Shown here piece after piece: positions 16,155-24,497 of a DNA stretch of 64,000 bases. A program made the position numbers and the translations under genes. The notes beneath the pieces were generated by a model. That model did no database searches and was not told the DNA's origin. It saw only the letters and a program-made list of their open reading frames with translations. The stretch comes from Pseudomonas sp. GD04091 (GTDB lineage: Bacteria > Pseudomonadota > Gammaproteobacteria > Pseudomonadales > Pseudomonadaceae): NCBI RefSeq assembly GCF_029836165.1, contig NZ_JAOEBG010000005.1, positions 124,001-188,000 on the forward strand, written 5' to 3'. Numbering within the stretch: the stretch's first letter is position 1; the number at the start of each line of letters is the position of its first letter.

Positions 16155-16802
16155 ATGAACAAGGGAGCTTATCGCCGTCTTTGCACCTGGCTGATGCTGG
16201 CCCTGGGCGCGAGCCTGGCGGCTTCGGCGTCGGCCGAAACCCTCGAGGAACGCCTGCGCGCCCAGTTGCGCAGCACCACTCAACAGTTGCAGGCACTGCA
16301 GAGCGAGCAGGCCCAGGCCAGCGCTGCCCGCCAGGCCGCCGAGCAGCAGCGTGACGCCGCGCTGGGCCAGGTACGCGAACTTACCGCGCAACTGGCCAGG
16401 GCTCGCGGCCAGAACGAGCAACTGAGCGGCCAGCAGCAGTCGGTGCAGCACCAGGCCCAGGCGCTGGTGGCCAGCAGCAACGAGCAACTGCACAAGTACA
16501 AGCAAGCCTATGAAGAGCTGCTGGGCATGGCGCGCGCCAAGGAAAGCGAGCGGGCCAGCCTGCAGGCGCGGCTCGGCGAGCGCGATGGCCAGGTCCAGCA
16601 ATGCCTGGCGCGCAACCAGCAGATGTACGGGGTGGCCAAGGAAATGCTGGCCGCCTACGAGAAGGTCGATATCGCCGATGTCGTGAAGATGCGCCAGCCC
16701 TTTGCCGGCGGTGCCCGGGTCAGGTTCGAGGAGCTGGCCCAGGCCTATGGCGACAAACTCTACGAGAGCCAGTTCGACGCCCCGCAGGGCGCGGCCCAGT
16801 GA
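16155..16802 (+). CDS. Periplasmic coiled-coil protein
   Basis: 215 residues with a signal peptide (about 1-29, ending SASA) and a long heptad-rich coiled coil from about 30 to 150 (TTQQLQALQSEQAQASAARQ, QVRELTAQLARARGQNEQLS). A short C-terminal part (KMRQPFAGGARVRFEELAQA) is less helical. No enzymatic motif. It could act as a periplasmic spacer or tether between the TonB-like and outer-membrane proteins of the operon; that is inference. It is 14 bases after the porin stop. Confidence 0.7.
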   Translation: MNKGAYRRLCTWLMLALGASLAASASAETLEERLRAQLRSTTQQLQALQSEQAQASAARQAAEQQRDAALGQVRELTAQLARARGQNEQLSGQQQSVQHQAQALVASSNEQLHKYKQAYEELLGMARAKESERASLQARLGERDGQVQQCLARNQQMYGVAKEMLAAYEKVDIADVVKMRQPFAGGARVRFEELAQAYGDKLYESQFDAPQGAAQ

Positions 16803-16831
16803 CGTTTTTCTCAACGCAAGGAAGTAAGCAC

Positions 16832-17308
16832 ATGACCGAAGTCACCCTGATCGAAACCGTTAGCGCCGACTCCCTGACCAAGCTGCTGCAGGATGCCGGC
16901 TGCCGGGTCAACCGCACCGAGCAGAACGCCGTGGTGCAGTTGCTCAGTGCCAGCCAGGGCGTGGGCTATGCCGTACGTTTCGGCAACCGTGCCGCCAATC
17001 AGGACGGCGAGTTCCTCGACTTCACCTTCAGTTGCGCCCTGCGCATCCAGGGCGAGTTGCCGGCCGGCCTGGCCGAGCGCTGGAACGCCAGCCGTCGCTT
17101 CGCTCGCCTGTCGGTACAGGGCGAGTTCCTGGTGATGGAGAAGGATGTGGTGGTCGCCGATGGCGTCAGCGAGAAGCATCTGCTGGGCAGCCTGCTGCTG
17201 TGGGATCGCCTGCTGCAGGAGTTCATCGTCTACCTGCGGGATTACAGCCGCAACGTTGCTGACCAGGCGTCCAGGCAGGTCGAACAGGATGAGGCGAACG
17301 CGTCGTGA
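16832..17308 (+). CDS. YbjN-like domain protein
   Basis: 158 residues, no signal peptide, starting at 16832 after AAGGAAG. The line LAERWNASRRFARLSVQGEF-LVMEKDVVVADGVSEKHLLG, then LLLWDRLLQEF, follows the YbjN pattern (W-N-x-x-x-R-F-A-R then a short acidic strand and G-V-S). YbjN domains have a type III chaperone-like fold. A cytoplasmic chaperone or regulator of the secretion operon is plausible but unproved. Its stop overlaps the next start by 4 bases. Confidence 0.65.
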   Translation: MTEVTLIETVSADSLTKLLQDAGCRVNRTEQNAVVQLLSASQGVGYAVRFGNRAANQDGEFLDFTFSCALRIQGELPAGLAERWNASRRFARLSVQGEFLVMEKDVVVADGVSEKHLLGSLLLWDRLLQEFIVYLRDYSRNVADQASRQVEQDEANAS

Positions 17309-18258
17309 CGGCGCGTACCTTGTGGGCCGGCGTGGGGGCGCTGGCCATCGTCGCGGTGGCGGTCGCCCTGGCCTTGCGCCCGGGCGCCGAGCCGGTGGCG
17401 GCGGCGCGTGCGCCTGCCACCGCGCAGGCGCCGGGCGACAACGGCCAGACCCTGGCGCGCCTTGGCGAGCAGCAAGTCGGCAGTGGCGAGCTCAAGGCCC
17501 TGTTCGCGCAGTTGCCGCAAGATGCCCGCGCCAACCTGCGCGGCGACCGTCCGGCGCTGGAGGCCTGGATTCGCGCACGCCTGGCGGAAAAGGCCCTGTA
17601 CCAGCAGGCCGAGGCCCAGGGCTGGCTGCAGCGTCCGGACGTCCAGGCGCAGACCCGGGCGGCCACCGAGCAGATCGTCCTGCGCGACTATCTCAATTCG
17701 GTGAGCAAGGTCCCCGACGACTACCCCAGCGACGCGGAGCTCAAGCAGGCGTACGAGGCGGGCAAGGCTGGCTTGCAGTTGCCGGCGCGCTACCGCCTGA
17801 GCCAGATCTTCCTGCGGGTCGAAAACCCCAAAGACGACGAGGCCGTGCGCAAGCAGGCCCAGGCGTTGGCCAAGCAGGCGCAGGCTGCGGAGGCGGACTT
17901 CGCCGCCCTGGCCCGCGAGCACTCGCAGGATGCCGGTACGGCGGCCAAGGGCGGTGATACCGGCCTGCAAGCCCTGGTGCAACTGCTGCCGGAGGTGCGC
18001 GGGGTGGTGCCCAAGCTCAAGGTCGGCGCGGTCAGCGAGCCGGTGCAGAGCGCGGCGGGCTACCACATCATCAAGCTGGTCGAGCAGCAGCCGGCCCGCG
18101 CCGCGACGCTGGAAGAGGTCGCGCCACGCCTGCGCGAACTGCTGCGCGCCCAGCGCCAGGAACAGGTGGCCAAGGCGTATGTCGAGGGCATGTTCGACAC
18201 CGCGACCTTGAGTATCGATGGCGCGGCACTCAATCAGGTACTGGAAAGCAGCCGCTGA
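17305..18258 (+). CDS. PpiC-type periplasmic peptidyl-prolyl isomerase
   Basis: 317 residues from a GTG start that overlaps the upstream stop. One N-terminal signal anchor (about 4-24), a SurA/PrsA-like helical N-domain, and a parvulin domain at about 165-265 (YRLSQIFLRVENPKDDEAVR ... FAALAREHSQDAGTAAKGGD-TG, then VGAVSEPVQSAAGYHIIKL). These are the rotamase motifs of the PpiC family. In this operon it probably folds the TpsB barrel or porin. From memory, P. aeruginosa PA0699 is the positional equivalent. Confidence 0.88.
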   Translation: MTARTLWAGVGALAIVAVAVALALRPGAEPVAAARAPATAQAPGDNGQTLARLGEQQVGSGELKALFAQLPQDARANLRGDRPALEAWIRARLAEKALYQQAEAQGWLQRPDVQAQTRAATEQIVLRDYLNSVSKVPDDYPSDAELKQAYEAGKAGLQLPARYRLSQIFLRVENPKDDEAVRKQAQALAKQAQAAEADFAALAREHSQDAGTAAKGGDTGLQALVQLLPEVRGVVPKLKVGAVSEPVQSAAGYHIIKLVEQQPARAATLEEVAPRLRELLRAQRQEQVAKAYVEGMFDTATLSIDGAALNQVLESSR

Positions 18259-18270
18259 TCCTCAACAACC

Positions 18271-19275
18271 ATGGAAGAACCGGGCCTGTCCAGACGGGCC
18301 CGGGGGAGGCGAGGGATGCCGATCGATCTGTCCCGGGGGCGGCCCCCGGAAACCACCGTTGCTGTGGTTCGCCCCCAGGTGCCGCTGGCCCTGGACGAGC
18401 AGACCCAGGACTGTTTCATCATCACTGCCCGCTGTGGCTGTTTCATGCAGGCGGCGCGGCGGCTCAACCTGAAACCGGTGGCGCTGCGCAAACGCCTGGC
18501 GGCGCTGGAGGCGCGCCTGGGCTACAGCCTGTTCGTCAACCGCAACAACAACCCGGTGCTCAGTCAGCAAGGGGAGCGCCTGCTGCAGATTCTTCAGGCG
18601 CGTGAACCGACCTTGCCCGTGCCTGCACCCCGGGTGGAGGGCGCTGTCGTACGCCTGGCGGTGGCCGAACCGCTGCTGCAGGACCTGCTGGGTCGCAACC
18701 TGATCAATTTCGTTCGCCAGCATGCGGGCATGCGCCTGGAAGTCGCCACGCTCGACGGGCGCCAGGGGCCGGAGCAGATGGCCGATGTGGCGCTGTGGCT
18801 GGGTGATCTGCAACGTCCCGCCGATTTTGCCGGAACCGCACCCGAAGCGCTGGCCACTCTCGAGTATCTGCCGCATATCGCCAAGCGCTATGCCCGCGAA
18901 GCCAACCGACCGACGCACCTGGCGGATCTGCAGGACTACATGCTGGTGCAATGGCAGGGAGAGTCGGGGGTACAGGCGCTGACGCCGTGGCAGGTGCTGC
19001 TGCGCACGCGCGCCGGCGGGGTGACGCAGATCCAGGACTACGAGATGTACTGTCAACTGATCAAGTGCAGCGCCAGTGTGGGCCTGCTGCCTCACTACGC
19101 GAGCCATCTGGATCGTGGCCTGCTGGCATTGCCTGGATTGTTCCGAGAGCCGATGCGTCGGCGGGCATGGCTCGCGGTGAATACCGAGACCGCGGGCGAT
19201 CCGTTGGTGCAGGTGATGGTGGGTGCCATCCGGGCCGCGTTCGATGAGCGGCGCGAGTGGTTCGTCGGGGATTGA
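18271..19275 (+). CDS. LysR-type transcriptional regulator (end of TPS operon)
   Basis: 334 residues; M16 (18316) is an alternative start. Residues about 48-100 form the winged helix (CFIITARCGCFMQAARRLNL-KPVALRKRLAALEARLGYSL FVNRN), with Val-Ala-Leu in place of the common S-Q-S, so the recognition helix is atypical. The effector domain starts near residue 128 (VVRLAVAEPLLQDLLGRNL). It lies 12 bases after ppiC on the same strand, so it is probably co-transcribed and may control the operon. Confidence 0.8.
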   Translation: MEEPGLSRRARGRRGMPIDLSRGRPPETTVAVVRPQVPLALDEQTQDCFIITARCGCFMQAARRLNLKPVALRKRLAALEARLGYSLFVNRNNNPVLSQQGERLLQILQAREPTLPVPAPRVEGAVVRLAVAEPLLQDLLGRNLINFVRQHAGMRLEVATLDGRQGPEQMADVALWLGDLQRPADFAGTAPEALATLEYLPHIAKRYAREANRPTHLADLQDYMLVQWQGESGVQALTPWQVLLRTRAGGVTQIQDYEMYCQLIKCSASVGLLPHYASHLDRGLLALPGLFREPMRRRAWLAVNTETAGDPLVQVMVGAIRAAFDERREWFVGD

Positions 19276-19298
19276 GCGGTGCCGGCGCTGCCGGTGAT

Positions 19299-19370
19299 CC
19301 CCGTAGGAGCGGGCGTAGCCCGTGCCATCCACCGTGCCGCCTGCTTCGCGGGTAAACCCGCTCCCACAGG
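19299..19370. repeat. REP pair (BIME), intergenic
   Basis: CCCGTAGGAGCGGGCGTAGC (19299 on) and TTCGCGGGTAAACCCGCTCC (19345 on) followed by CACAGG are two REP units facing opposite ways, in the usual place between the converging lysR and alkB genes. Each half can form a hairpin and probably limits read-through. Confidence 0.9.
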
Positions 19371-19456
19371 AATGGCGCATGACTTGAAGTCAGTGCAGCC
19401 GCTGTGTGTGGTTTACCATCGAACACCTGCGAAGCGGGTGCCAGGCTCCTTGGCGC

Positions 19457-20101
19457 TCAACCCGCCTTGCGCAAGGTCAGGTTGATCCGCCGCTCGCCCA
19501 TGCGTGGGTGCACACCGGGCTTGATGGGCAGCACACCGTGAAATCGAAGCCGGTCCTCGCCGCCCCATACCAGCACGTCGCCATGGCTCAAGGGTATCCG
19601 TTCAGCACGGTCCGAGCGCTGCATCCCGCCGAACAGGAACACGGCCGGCAAACCCAGCGAGATCGACACGATCGGCTGGCCGAAATCCGCCTCGTCGCGA
19701 TCCTGGTGCAGGCTCAGGCGGGTGCCCGGCACATAGTGGTTGATCAGGCAGGCATCAGGGACGAAACCGTCGAAACCGGCCTGGGCGGCGGCGTGGCCGG
19801 CCAGGTCGAGCAGGATTCTGGGCAGGGCGGGCCAGGGCGAGCCGCTGAGCGGGTCGATGGGGCTGTAGCGGTAGCCGTGCTGGTCGCTGACCCAGCCCAA
19901 TGCGCCGCAATTGGTCAGCGCCACGGCCATGCGCAGCCCGCCGGGCGTGCTCATGTGTCGCCATGGCGCCGCACGCAGGACCGGGCGCAGGGCGTCGAGC
20001 AAGGGTTCGAGGTCGGCCAGGGCGAAGCCGGGCAGCAGCACGGTATGGCCGGCCAGGCGTTGCGGCTGTCGGCCGAACAGGTCGAGGTGGGACTGGATCA
20101 T
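19457..20101 (-). CDS. alkB: Alpha-ketoglutarate-dependent DNA repair dioxygenase AlkB
   Basis: 214 residues from the start at 20101 (E. coli AlkB 216); the longer frame upstream has no family similarity. NHYVPGTRLSLHQDRDEADF contains the iron-binding H-x-D and substrate lid region, and the second iron His and the 2-oxoglutarate Arg residues lie in LRFHGVLPIKPGVHPRMGERR-INLT. AlkB removes methyl groups from 1-meA and 3-meC by oxidative demethylation. The gene is convergent with lysR and divergent from the ilvA leader; I see no Ada gene or Ada box nearby. Confidence 0.93.
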   Translation of the reverse strand: MIQSHLDLFGRQPQRLAGHTVLLPGFALADLEPLLDALRPVLRAAPWRHMSTPGGLRMAVALTNCGALGWVSDQHGYRYSPIDPLSGSPWPALPRILLDLAGHAAAQAGFDGFVPDACLINHYVPGTRLSLHQDRDEADFGQPIVSISLGLPAVFLFGGMQRSDRAERIPLSHGDVLVWGGEDRLRFHGVLPIKPGVHPRMGERRINLTLRKAG

Positions 20102-20181
20102 GCGGCGTGCTACCAAGAGGCGATGGGCGATTGTAGCGTTTGACGCGGCGTGGAGCTCGGGGGCCCGACGAAACCTGAGTG

Positions 20182-20211
20182 TTGACTTGCACCCATGAGC
20201 CAGGCTAGTTT
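20182..20211 (+). promoter_or_regulatory. Candidate promoter of the ilvA leader
   Basis: TTGACT at 20182-20187 and TAGTTT at 20206-20211, 18 bases apart, form a plausible sigma-70 promoter with a weak -10. Transcription would begin only a few bases before the leader ATG at 20220, which has no evident Shine-Dalgarno, so the leader peptide may be translated from a nearly leaderless message. Confidence 0.4.
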
Positions 20212-20219
20212 CTCTGCCC

Positions 20220-20285
20220 ATGAACACATTCCCGCAGTGTCGCGCCCTCAGCATTATTACCGCCATTATCAGTTTGGCGGGCTAG
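20220..20285 (+). CDS. Ile-rich leader peptide of ilvA (attenuator control)
   Basis: A 21-codon open frame directly upstream of ilvA. It begins MNTFPQCRAL and continues with S-I-I-T-A-I-I-S, so four of six consecutive codons (12-17, bases 20253-20270) are Ile and one is Thr, the product and substrate amino acids of the pathway. It ends at 20285. A Rho-independent hairpin follows at 20301. GGCGGG at 20276-20281, inside the leader, can pair with CCCGCC at 20303-20308 and so compete with the terminator. This is the layout of a ribosome-mediated attenuator. Confidence 0.7.
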   Translation: MNTFPQCRALSIITAIISLAG

Positions 20286-20300
20286 CGCACACATGCACTG

Positions 20301-20330
20301 AACCCGCCCTGGAGGCGGGTTTCTTCTCTC
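20301..20330 (+). terminator. Attenuator hairpin upstream of ilvA
   Basis: AACCCGCC-CTGGA-GGCGGGTT is a perfect 8-base stem followed by the pyrimidine-rich TCTTCTCTC. It lies 15 bases after the leader stop and 38 bases before ilvA, where an intrinsic terminator makes sense only if it is conditional. Confidence 0.75.
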
Positions 20331-20367
20331 TGACTCCTGGGCACTGCAAAACCACCAGGAGTCATCG

Positions 20368-21918
20368 ATGACCAGCCTTCGTACCCCCGCAACGCCCCTG
20401 CAACTGCTGTCCGCGCAGGTGCGCCGCATTCTTTCGGCGCCCGTGTACGACCTGGCCATCGAGACGCCGCTGCAGCCTGCGCCGGCCTTGTCCGCCGCCC
20501 TTGGCAACCAGGTCCTGCTCAAGCGCGAGGACCTGCAGCCGACGTTTTCCTTCAAGATCCGTGGCGCCTACACCCGCCTGTCGCGCCTGACAGCCGAGCA
20601 GCGCGAGCGCGGGGTGATCACCGCGTCTGCCGGCAACCATGCCCAGGGGGTGGCACTGGCGGCCTCGCGCCTGGGCCTGAAGGCCACCATCGTCATGCCG
20701 ACCACCACGCCTTCGCTGAAGGTCGAGGGGGTGCGTTCGCGCGGCGGGCAGGTGGTGCTGCATGGCGAGAGCTTCCCCCATGCGCTGGCCCACGCACTGG
20801 CCCTGGCCGAGCGTGACGGCGCCACCTTCGTGCCGCCGTTCGACGACCCCGACGTGATCGCCGGGCAAGGTACCGTGGCCATGGAGATCCTGCGCCAGCA
20901 CCCCGGCGCGTTGCACGCGATCTTCGTGCCGGTGGGCGGCGGCGGGCTGATCGCCGGCATCGCCGCCTACGTCAAGTACCTGCGTCCGGAGGTGAAGGTG
21001 ATCGGTGTCGAACCGGAGGACTCCAACTGCCTGCAGGCGGCCTTGGCGGCTGGCGAGCGGGTGATCCTGCCACAGGTCGGCACGTTCGCCGATGGCGTGG
21101 CGGTGGCGCAGATCGGCGCGCACTGTTTCGAGCTGTGCCGCCACTTCGTCGACGAGGTGATCACCGTGAGCAGTGACGAGCTGTGCGCGGCGATCAAGGA
21201 CATCTATGACGACACCCGTTCGATCACCGAGCCTTCCGGCGCCCTGGCGGTGGCAGGCATCAAGACATACGTGGCCCGTGAAGGCGTGCAAGGCCAGGCC
21301 CTGGTGGCTATCGATTCCGGCGCCAACGTCAACTTCGACCGCCTGCGCCATGTCGCCGAGCGCGCGGAGCTGGGCGAGCAGCGCGAGGCGATCATCGCCG
21401 TGACCATCCCCGAGCGGCCGGGCAGCTTCCGCGCCTTCTGCCTGGCGCTGGGCAAGCGCCAGATCACCGAATTCAACTACCGCTACTACCCAGGCAAGGA
21501 GGCACGGTTGTTCGTCGGCGTGCAGACCCATCCTCAACACGATCCGCGCGAACAGCTGTTGGCCAGCCTGCGCGAGCAGGGCTATCAGGTGCTCGACCTG
21601 ACGGATAACGAACTGGCCAAGCTGCACGTACGCCATACCGTCGGCGGCCATGCGGCGCCGGGGGCGGACGAGCGGGTACTGCGCTTCGAGTTCCCCGAGC
21701 GGCCGGGCGCCTTGCTGGGTTTCCTCGAGCGGCTGGGCAAGCGCTGGAACATCAGCCTGTTCCATTACCGCAACCACGGTGCGGCGCAAGCACGGGTGTT
21801 CGCCGGGCTGGAGGTGCCCGATGACGAGCTGGCCGGGTTGCCCCGGGCGTTGGACGAAATGGGCTACCAGTACTGGGACGAGACGCAGAATCCGGCGTAT
21901 CGCCTGTTCATGGGCTAG
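20368..21918 (+). CDS. ilvA: Biosynthetic threonine ammonia-lyase (threonine deaminase)
   Basis: 516 residues (E. coli IlvA 514), with AGGAG ahead of the ATG. SFKIRGAY contains the PLP lysine; SAGNHAQGVAL and the VPVGGGGLIAGIA phosphate loop complete the catalytic domain (about 1-330). Two ACT-like regulatory halves follow: EAIIAVTIPERPGSFRAFCL and LRFEFPERPGALLGFLERLG, the double ACT arrangement of the biosynthetic, isoleucine-inhibited enzyme. It converts L-threonine to 2-oxobutanoate, the first step toward isoleucine. Regulation by the upstream leader and hairpin is strongly suggested. Confidence 0.95.
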   Translation: MTSLRTPATPLQLLSAQVRRILSAPVYDLAIETPLQPAPALSAALGNQVLLKREDLQPTFSFKIRGAYTRLSRLTAEQRERGVITASAGNHAQGVALAASRLGLKATIVMPTTTPSLKVEGVRSRGGQVVLHGESFPHALAHALALAERDGATFVPPFDDPDVIAGQGTVAMEILRQHPGALHAIFVPVGGGGLIAGIAAYVKYLRPEVKVIGVEPEDSNCLQAALAAGERVILPQVGTFADGVAVAQIGAHCFELCRHFVDEVITVSSDELCAAIKDIYDDTRSITEPSGALAVAGIKTYVAREGVQGQALVAIDSGANVNFDRLRHVAERAELGEQREAIIAVTIPERPGSFRAFCLALGKRQITEFNYRYYPGKEARLFVGVQTHPQHDPREQLLASLREQGYQVLDLTDNELAKLHVRHTVGGHAAPGADERVLRFEFPERPGALLGFLERLGKRWNISLFHYRNHGAAQARVFAGLEVPDDELAGLPRALDEMGYQYWDETQNPAYRLFMG

Positions 21919-21995
21919 GGTTGCGCTGGGTCAACGCGCCGCGCTTCATTCAGGCGGATCCTCGAACTCTACCGTCAGCTTGAGAGGATCCGGCC

Positions 21996-23144
21996 ATGAG
22001 CAGCACATTCTTCATCCCCGCCGTGAACATCATGGGCATCGACTGCCTGGACGAGGCGATGGCGGCGATCGCGGGCTACGGCCTGCGCAAGGCGCTGATC
22101 GTCACCGACACCGGGCTGGTCAAGGCCGGCGTCGCCGAGCGCATCGCCGGCCTGCTGGCCATGCGCGACATCGACTCGCGGGTGTTCGATGGCGCCAAGC
22201 CCAACCCGAGCATCGCCAATGTCGAGGCGGGCCTGGCGATGCTCCGGCGCGAAGGGTGCGACTGCGTGATTTCCCTTGGCGGCGGCTCGCCCCATGACTG
22301 CGCCAAGGGCATCGCCCTGTGCGCCACCAACGGTGGGCATATCCGCGACTACGAGGGCGTGGACCGCTCCGCCAAGGCGCAACTGCCACTGATCGCGATC
22401 AACACCACGGCGGGCACGGCCAGCGAGATGACCCGCTTCTGCATCATCACCGACGAGCAGCGGCAGGTGAAAATGGCCATCGTCGATCGCAATGTCACGC
22501 CGATCCTCTCGGTCAACGACCCGGCGCTGATGGTCGGCATGCCCAAGGGCCTGACCGCCGCCACTGGCATGGATGCGCTGACCCACGCCATCGAGGCCTA
22601 TGTGTCGACCGCCGCCACGCCGATCACCGACGCCTGCGCGCTCAAGGCCATCAGCCTGATCAGCGACAACCTGCGCCAGGCGGTCGCTGACGGCGGCGAC
22701 CTCTCGGCCCGGGAGAACATGGCCTACGCGCAGTTCCTGGCGGGCATGGCGTTCAACAATGCCTCGCTGGGCTACGTGCATGCCATGGCGCACCAGCTGG
22801 GCGGCTATTACGACTTGCCTCACGGTGTGTGCAATGCGGTGCTGCTGCCCCATGTGCAGCGCTTCAACGCCAAGGTCAGCGCCGCGCGGTTGCGTGACGT
22901 GGCCAAGGCCATGGGCGTGAAGGTCTGCGGGCTGGATGCGGAGCAGGGCGCCGGCGCGGCGATTTCGGCCATCGAGCACCTGGCGGCGGCCATCGGCATT
23001 CCGGCGGGGCTGGCGGAGCTGGGGGCCCGGGTCGAGGATGTGCCGGTGCTGGCGGCCAATGCTTTGAAGGATGCCTGTGGCCTGACCAATCCTCGGGTGG
23101 CGAGTCAGGTGGAGATCGAGGCGATCTTCAAGGCGGCGTTCTAG
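21996..23144 (+). CDS. Iron-containing alcohol dehydrogenase (YiaY-like)
   Basis: 382 residues, the standard length of group III alcohol dehydrogenases. NAD-binding [31 protein letters not shown] and the metal-ligand regions [14 protein letters not shown] and [20 protein letters not shown] match the family (E. coli FucO and YiaY). It reduces aldehydes or oxidises short alcohols with NAD. The gene stands alone, 77 bases after ilvA, in a region with no clear promoter; a REP pair follows it. Confidence 0.9.
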   Translation: MSSTFFIPAVNIMGIDCLDEAMAAIAGYGLRKALIVTDTGLVKAGVAERIAGLLAMRDIDSRVFDGAKPNPSIANVEAGLAMLRREGCDCVISLGGGSPHDCAKGIALCATNGGHIRDYEGVDRSAKAQLPLIAINTTAGTASEMTRFCIITDEQRQVKMAIVDRNVTPILSVNDPALMVGMPKGLTAATGMDALTHAIEAYVSTAATPITDACALKAISLISDNLRQAVADGGDLSARENMAYAQFLAGMAFNNASLGYVHAMAHQLGGYYDLPHGVCNAVLLPHVQRFNAKVSAARLRDVAKAMGVKVCGLDAEQGAGAAISAIEHLAAAIGIPAGLAELGARVEDVPVLAANALKDACGLTNPRVASQVEIEAIFKAAF

Positions 23145-23152
23145 TGAGGAGA

Positions 23153-23214
23153 CCTGTGGGAGCGGGTCTACCCGCGAAGCAGACACCGCAGTGGATGGCG
23201 CCCGCTCCCGCAGC
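23153..23214. repeat. REP pair, intergenic
   Basis: CCTGTGGGAGCGGGTCTACC (23153 on) continuing CGCGAAGC, and GGCGCCCGCTCCCGCAG (23198 on), a partial opposite unit. It fills the gap between the converging alcohol dehydrogenase and hypothetical genes. Confidence 0.85.
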
Positions 23215-23216
23215 CC

Positions 23217-24410
23217 TCAACGCTCACGCATGAAGAACCCGGCCACATACTTGCGGAAGGTCTCCAGGCTCTTGAAGTCGGCATAGCGCTTGAAGTTCTC
23301 GGCATCGGGCTCCGGGCCGATCGGTCGCTCCAGCAGCGATACCGACAGCACGCGGTCCTGATCGGAGGTCAGCACCAGCTCGTCCATCACCTGACCACCG
23401 ATCACCGGGCGGCGCATCAACACCTTCACCCCTTTGCTGGCCATCCAGTCGATCAGCGACACCAGCGCTTTGAGCGGCTCACGCTCTTCGTCGCGGTACA
23501 CGGGGAACAGGTGCCCGCGCGACAGCACCGGCACGCTGGCCACATGGATCAACTCGTAGAAATGGCTGCCGGCGCTGGCCGGCGAGTACAGCGCCAGGGC
23601 CAGCAACGGCCCCGAAGCACGGTTGCCGCCCCAGTACAGATGGTGGCCCTGGAAGTCGAAGCCGTCCTCGCTGCGATTGTTGAACAGCTTGCGCCCCTTG
23701 ACCTGGTCGACGCAGTCGAGCAACAGACCATGCCGGCGGTGGTTGCCGAACACCGTGGCCTCGCGCAGGCGCGCCTTGAGCATCATCATGTGCTTCATGT
23801 CCAGGCGGGTTTCCAGGTAGTTGCTGGCCGGTACCCGTTCGAGCAACGGATAGCGGCTGGCGACACCGCGCAGCTCGGCGAACTGGGCGGTGAGGTCTTT
23901 CTTCAGGTGGGTGGCGTAGACGTTCAGGCCGCTGGCTTCGATCCAGGTCAGCAGCAGCGACAGCAGGCGCTGTTGCTCGCGCCGCTCGCCTGGGTTGCGC
24001 GGGGAGCTGGGTGCTTCGCCATCGCTGGCGCGGGGGTAGTCGCCAAGCAGCCGCAACGGCGTGTCCGGTGCGAGCCAGGAAGCGGGTGGGGCAGCCTCTT
24101 CGGCCCGTTCGCCGCCCTCGCGCTCATCCTTGCTGAATGGACAGCCCGGGGTGTGTTCGGGGGTATCAGGGTTGTTGCGCAGGAACAGCGTGCCGGTGCT
24201 GCCGTTCAGCGACACGTTGAGCACCGGCAAGGCGTCCTTGCGGCAATCGCAGGCCAGCCACTGGTTGGCGCTGCGTACCTTCATCAGCCACTGGTTGGCC
24301 TGCAGCAGGCGGGGGCCGGCCAAGGTGCCGCAAGCGAAGCCTGCCAGCAGTTCTTGCTCCGCCGGGGTCAGGCTGCGCACCAGGGCGCCGGTTTTTTCGA
24401 TGATTCGCAT
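23217..24410 (-). CDS. Protein of unknown function with N-terminal Cys cluster
   Basis: 397 residues from the ATG at 24410 (MRIIEKTGALVRSLTPAEQE). I do not recognise the family with certainty. Near residues 52-85 it has LACDCRKDALPVLNV and HTPGCPFSKDE, a C-x-C ... H-x-x-x-C-P-F layout that could bind a metal and loosely recalls DUF1173-type proteins. The rest is alpha/beta without signal peptide or membrane helix (DFQGHHLYWGGNR, DGVMDELVL-like strands). It is flanked by repeat elements on both sides (23153-23214, 24423-24484). Confidence 0.6.
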   Translation of the reverse strand: MRIIEKTGALVRSLTPAEQELLAGFACGTLAGPRLLQANQWLMKVRSANQWLACDCRKDALPVLNVSLNGSTGTLFLRNNPDTPEHTPGCPFSKDEREGGERAEEAAPPASWLAPDTPLRLLGDYPRASDGEAPSSPRNPGERREQQRLLSLLLTWIEASGLNVYATHLKKDLTAQFAELRGVASRYPLLERVPASNYLETRLDMKHMMMLKARLREATVFGNHRRHGLLLDCVDQVKGRKLFNNRSEDGFDFQGHHLYWGGNRASGPLLALALYSPASAGSHFYELIHVASVPVLSRGHLFPVYRDEEREPLKALVSLIDWMASKGVKVLMRRPVIGGQVMDELVLTSDQDRVLSVSLLERPIGPEPDAENFKRYADFKSLETFRKYVAGFFMRER

Positions 24411-24422
24411 TGAGGGGCAGCT

Positions 24423-24484
24423 CCAAGCTACAAGCCTCAAGCTTCAAGCAAAGCCGCGCGGCTTTCAACTTGAAGCTTGCGGCT
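24423..24484. repeat. Palindromic AAGCTTCAAGC repeat
   Basis: CTACAAGCCTCAAGCTTCAAGC on one side and CAACTTGAAGCTTGCGGCTA on the other flank a perfect core AAAGCCGCGCGGCTTT (24450-24465). Tandem CAAGCT-type repeats like these are common between Pseudomonas genes. Here it separates two minus-strand genes and could form a long hairpin. Confidence 0.75.
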
Positions 24485-24497
24485 AGGCGCTGGCCGC

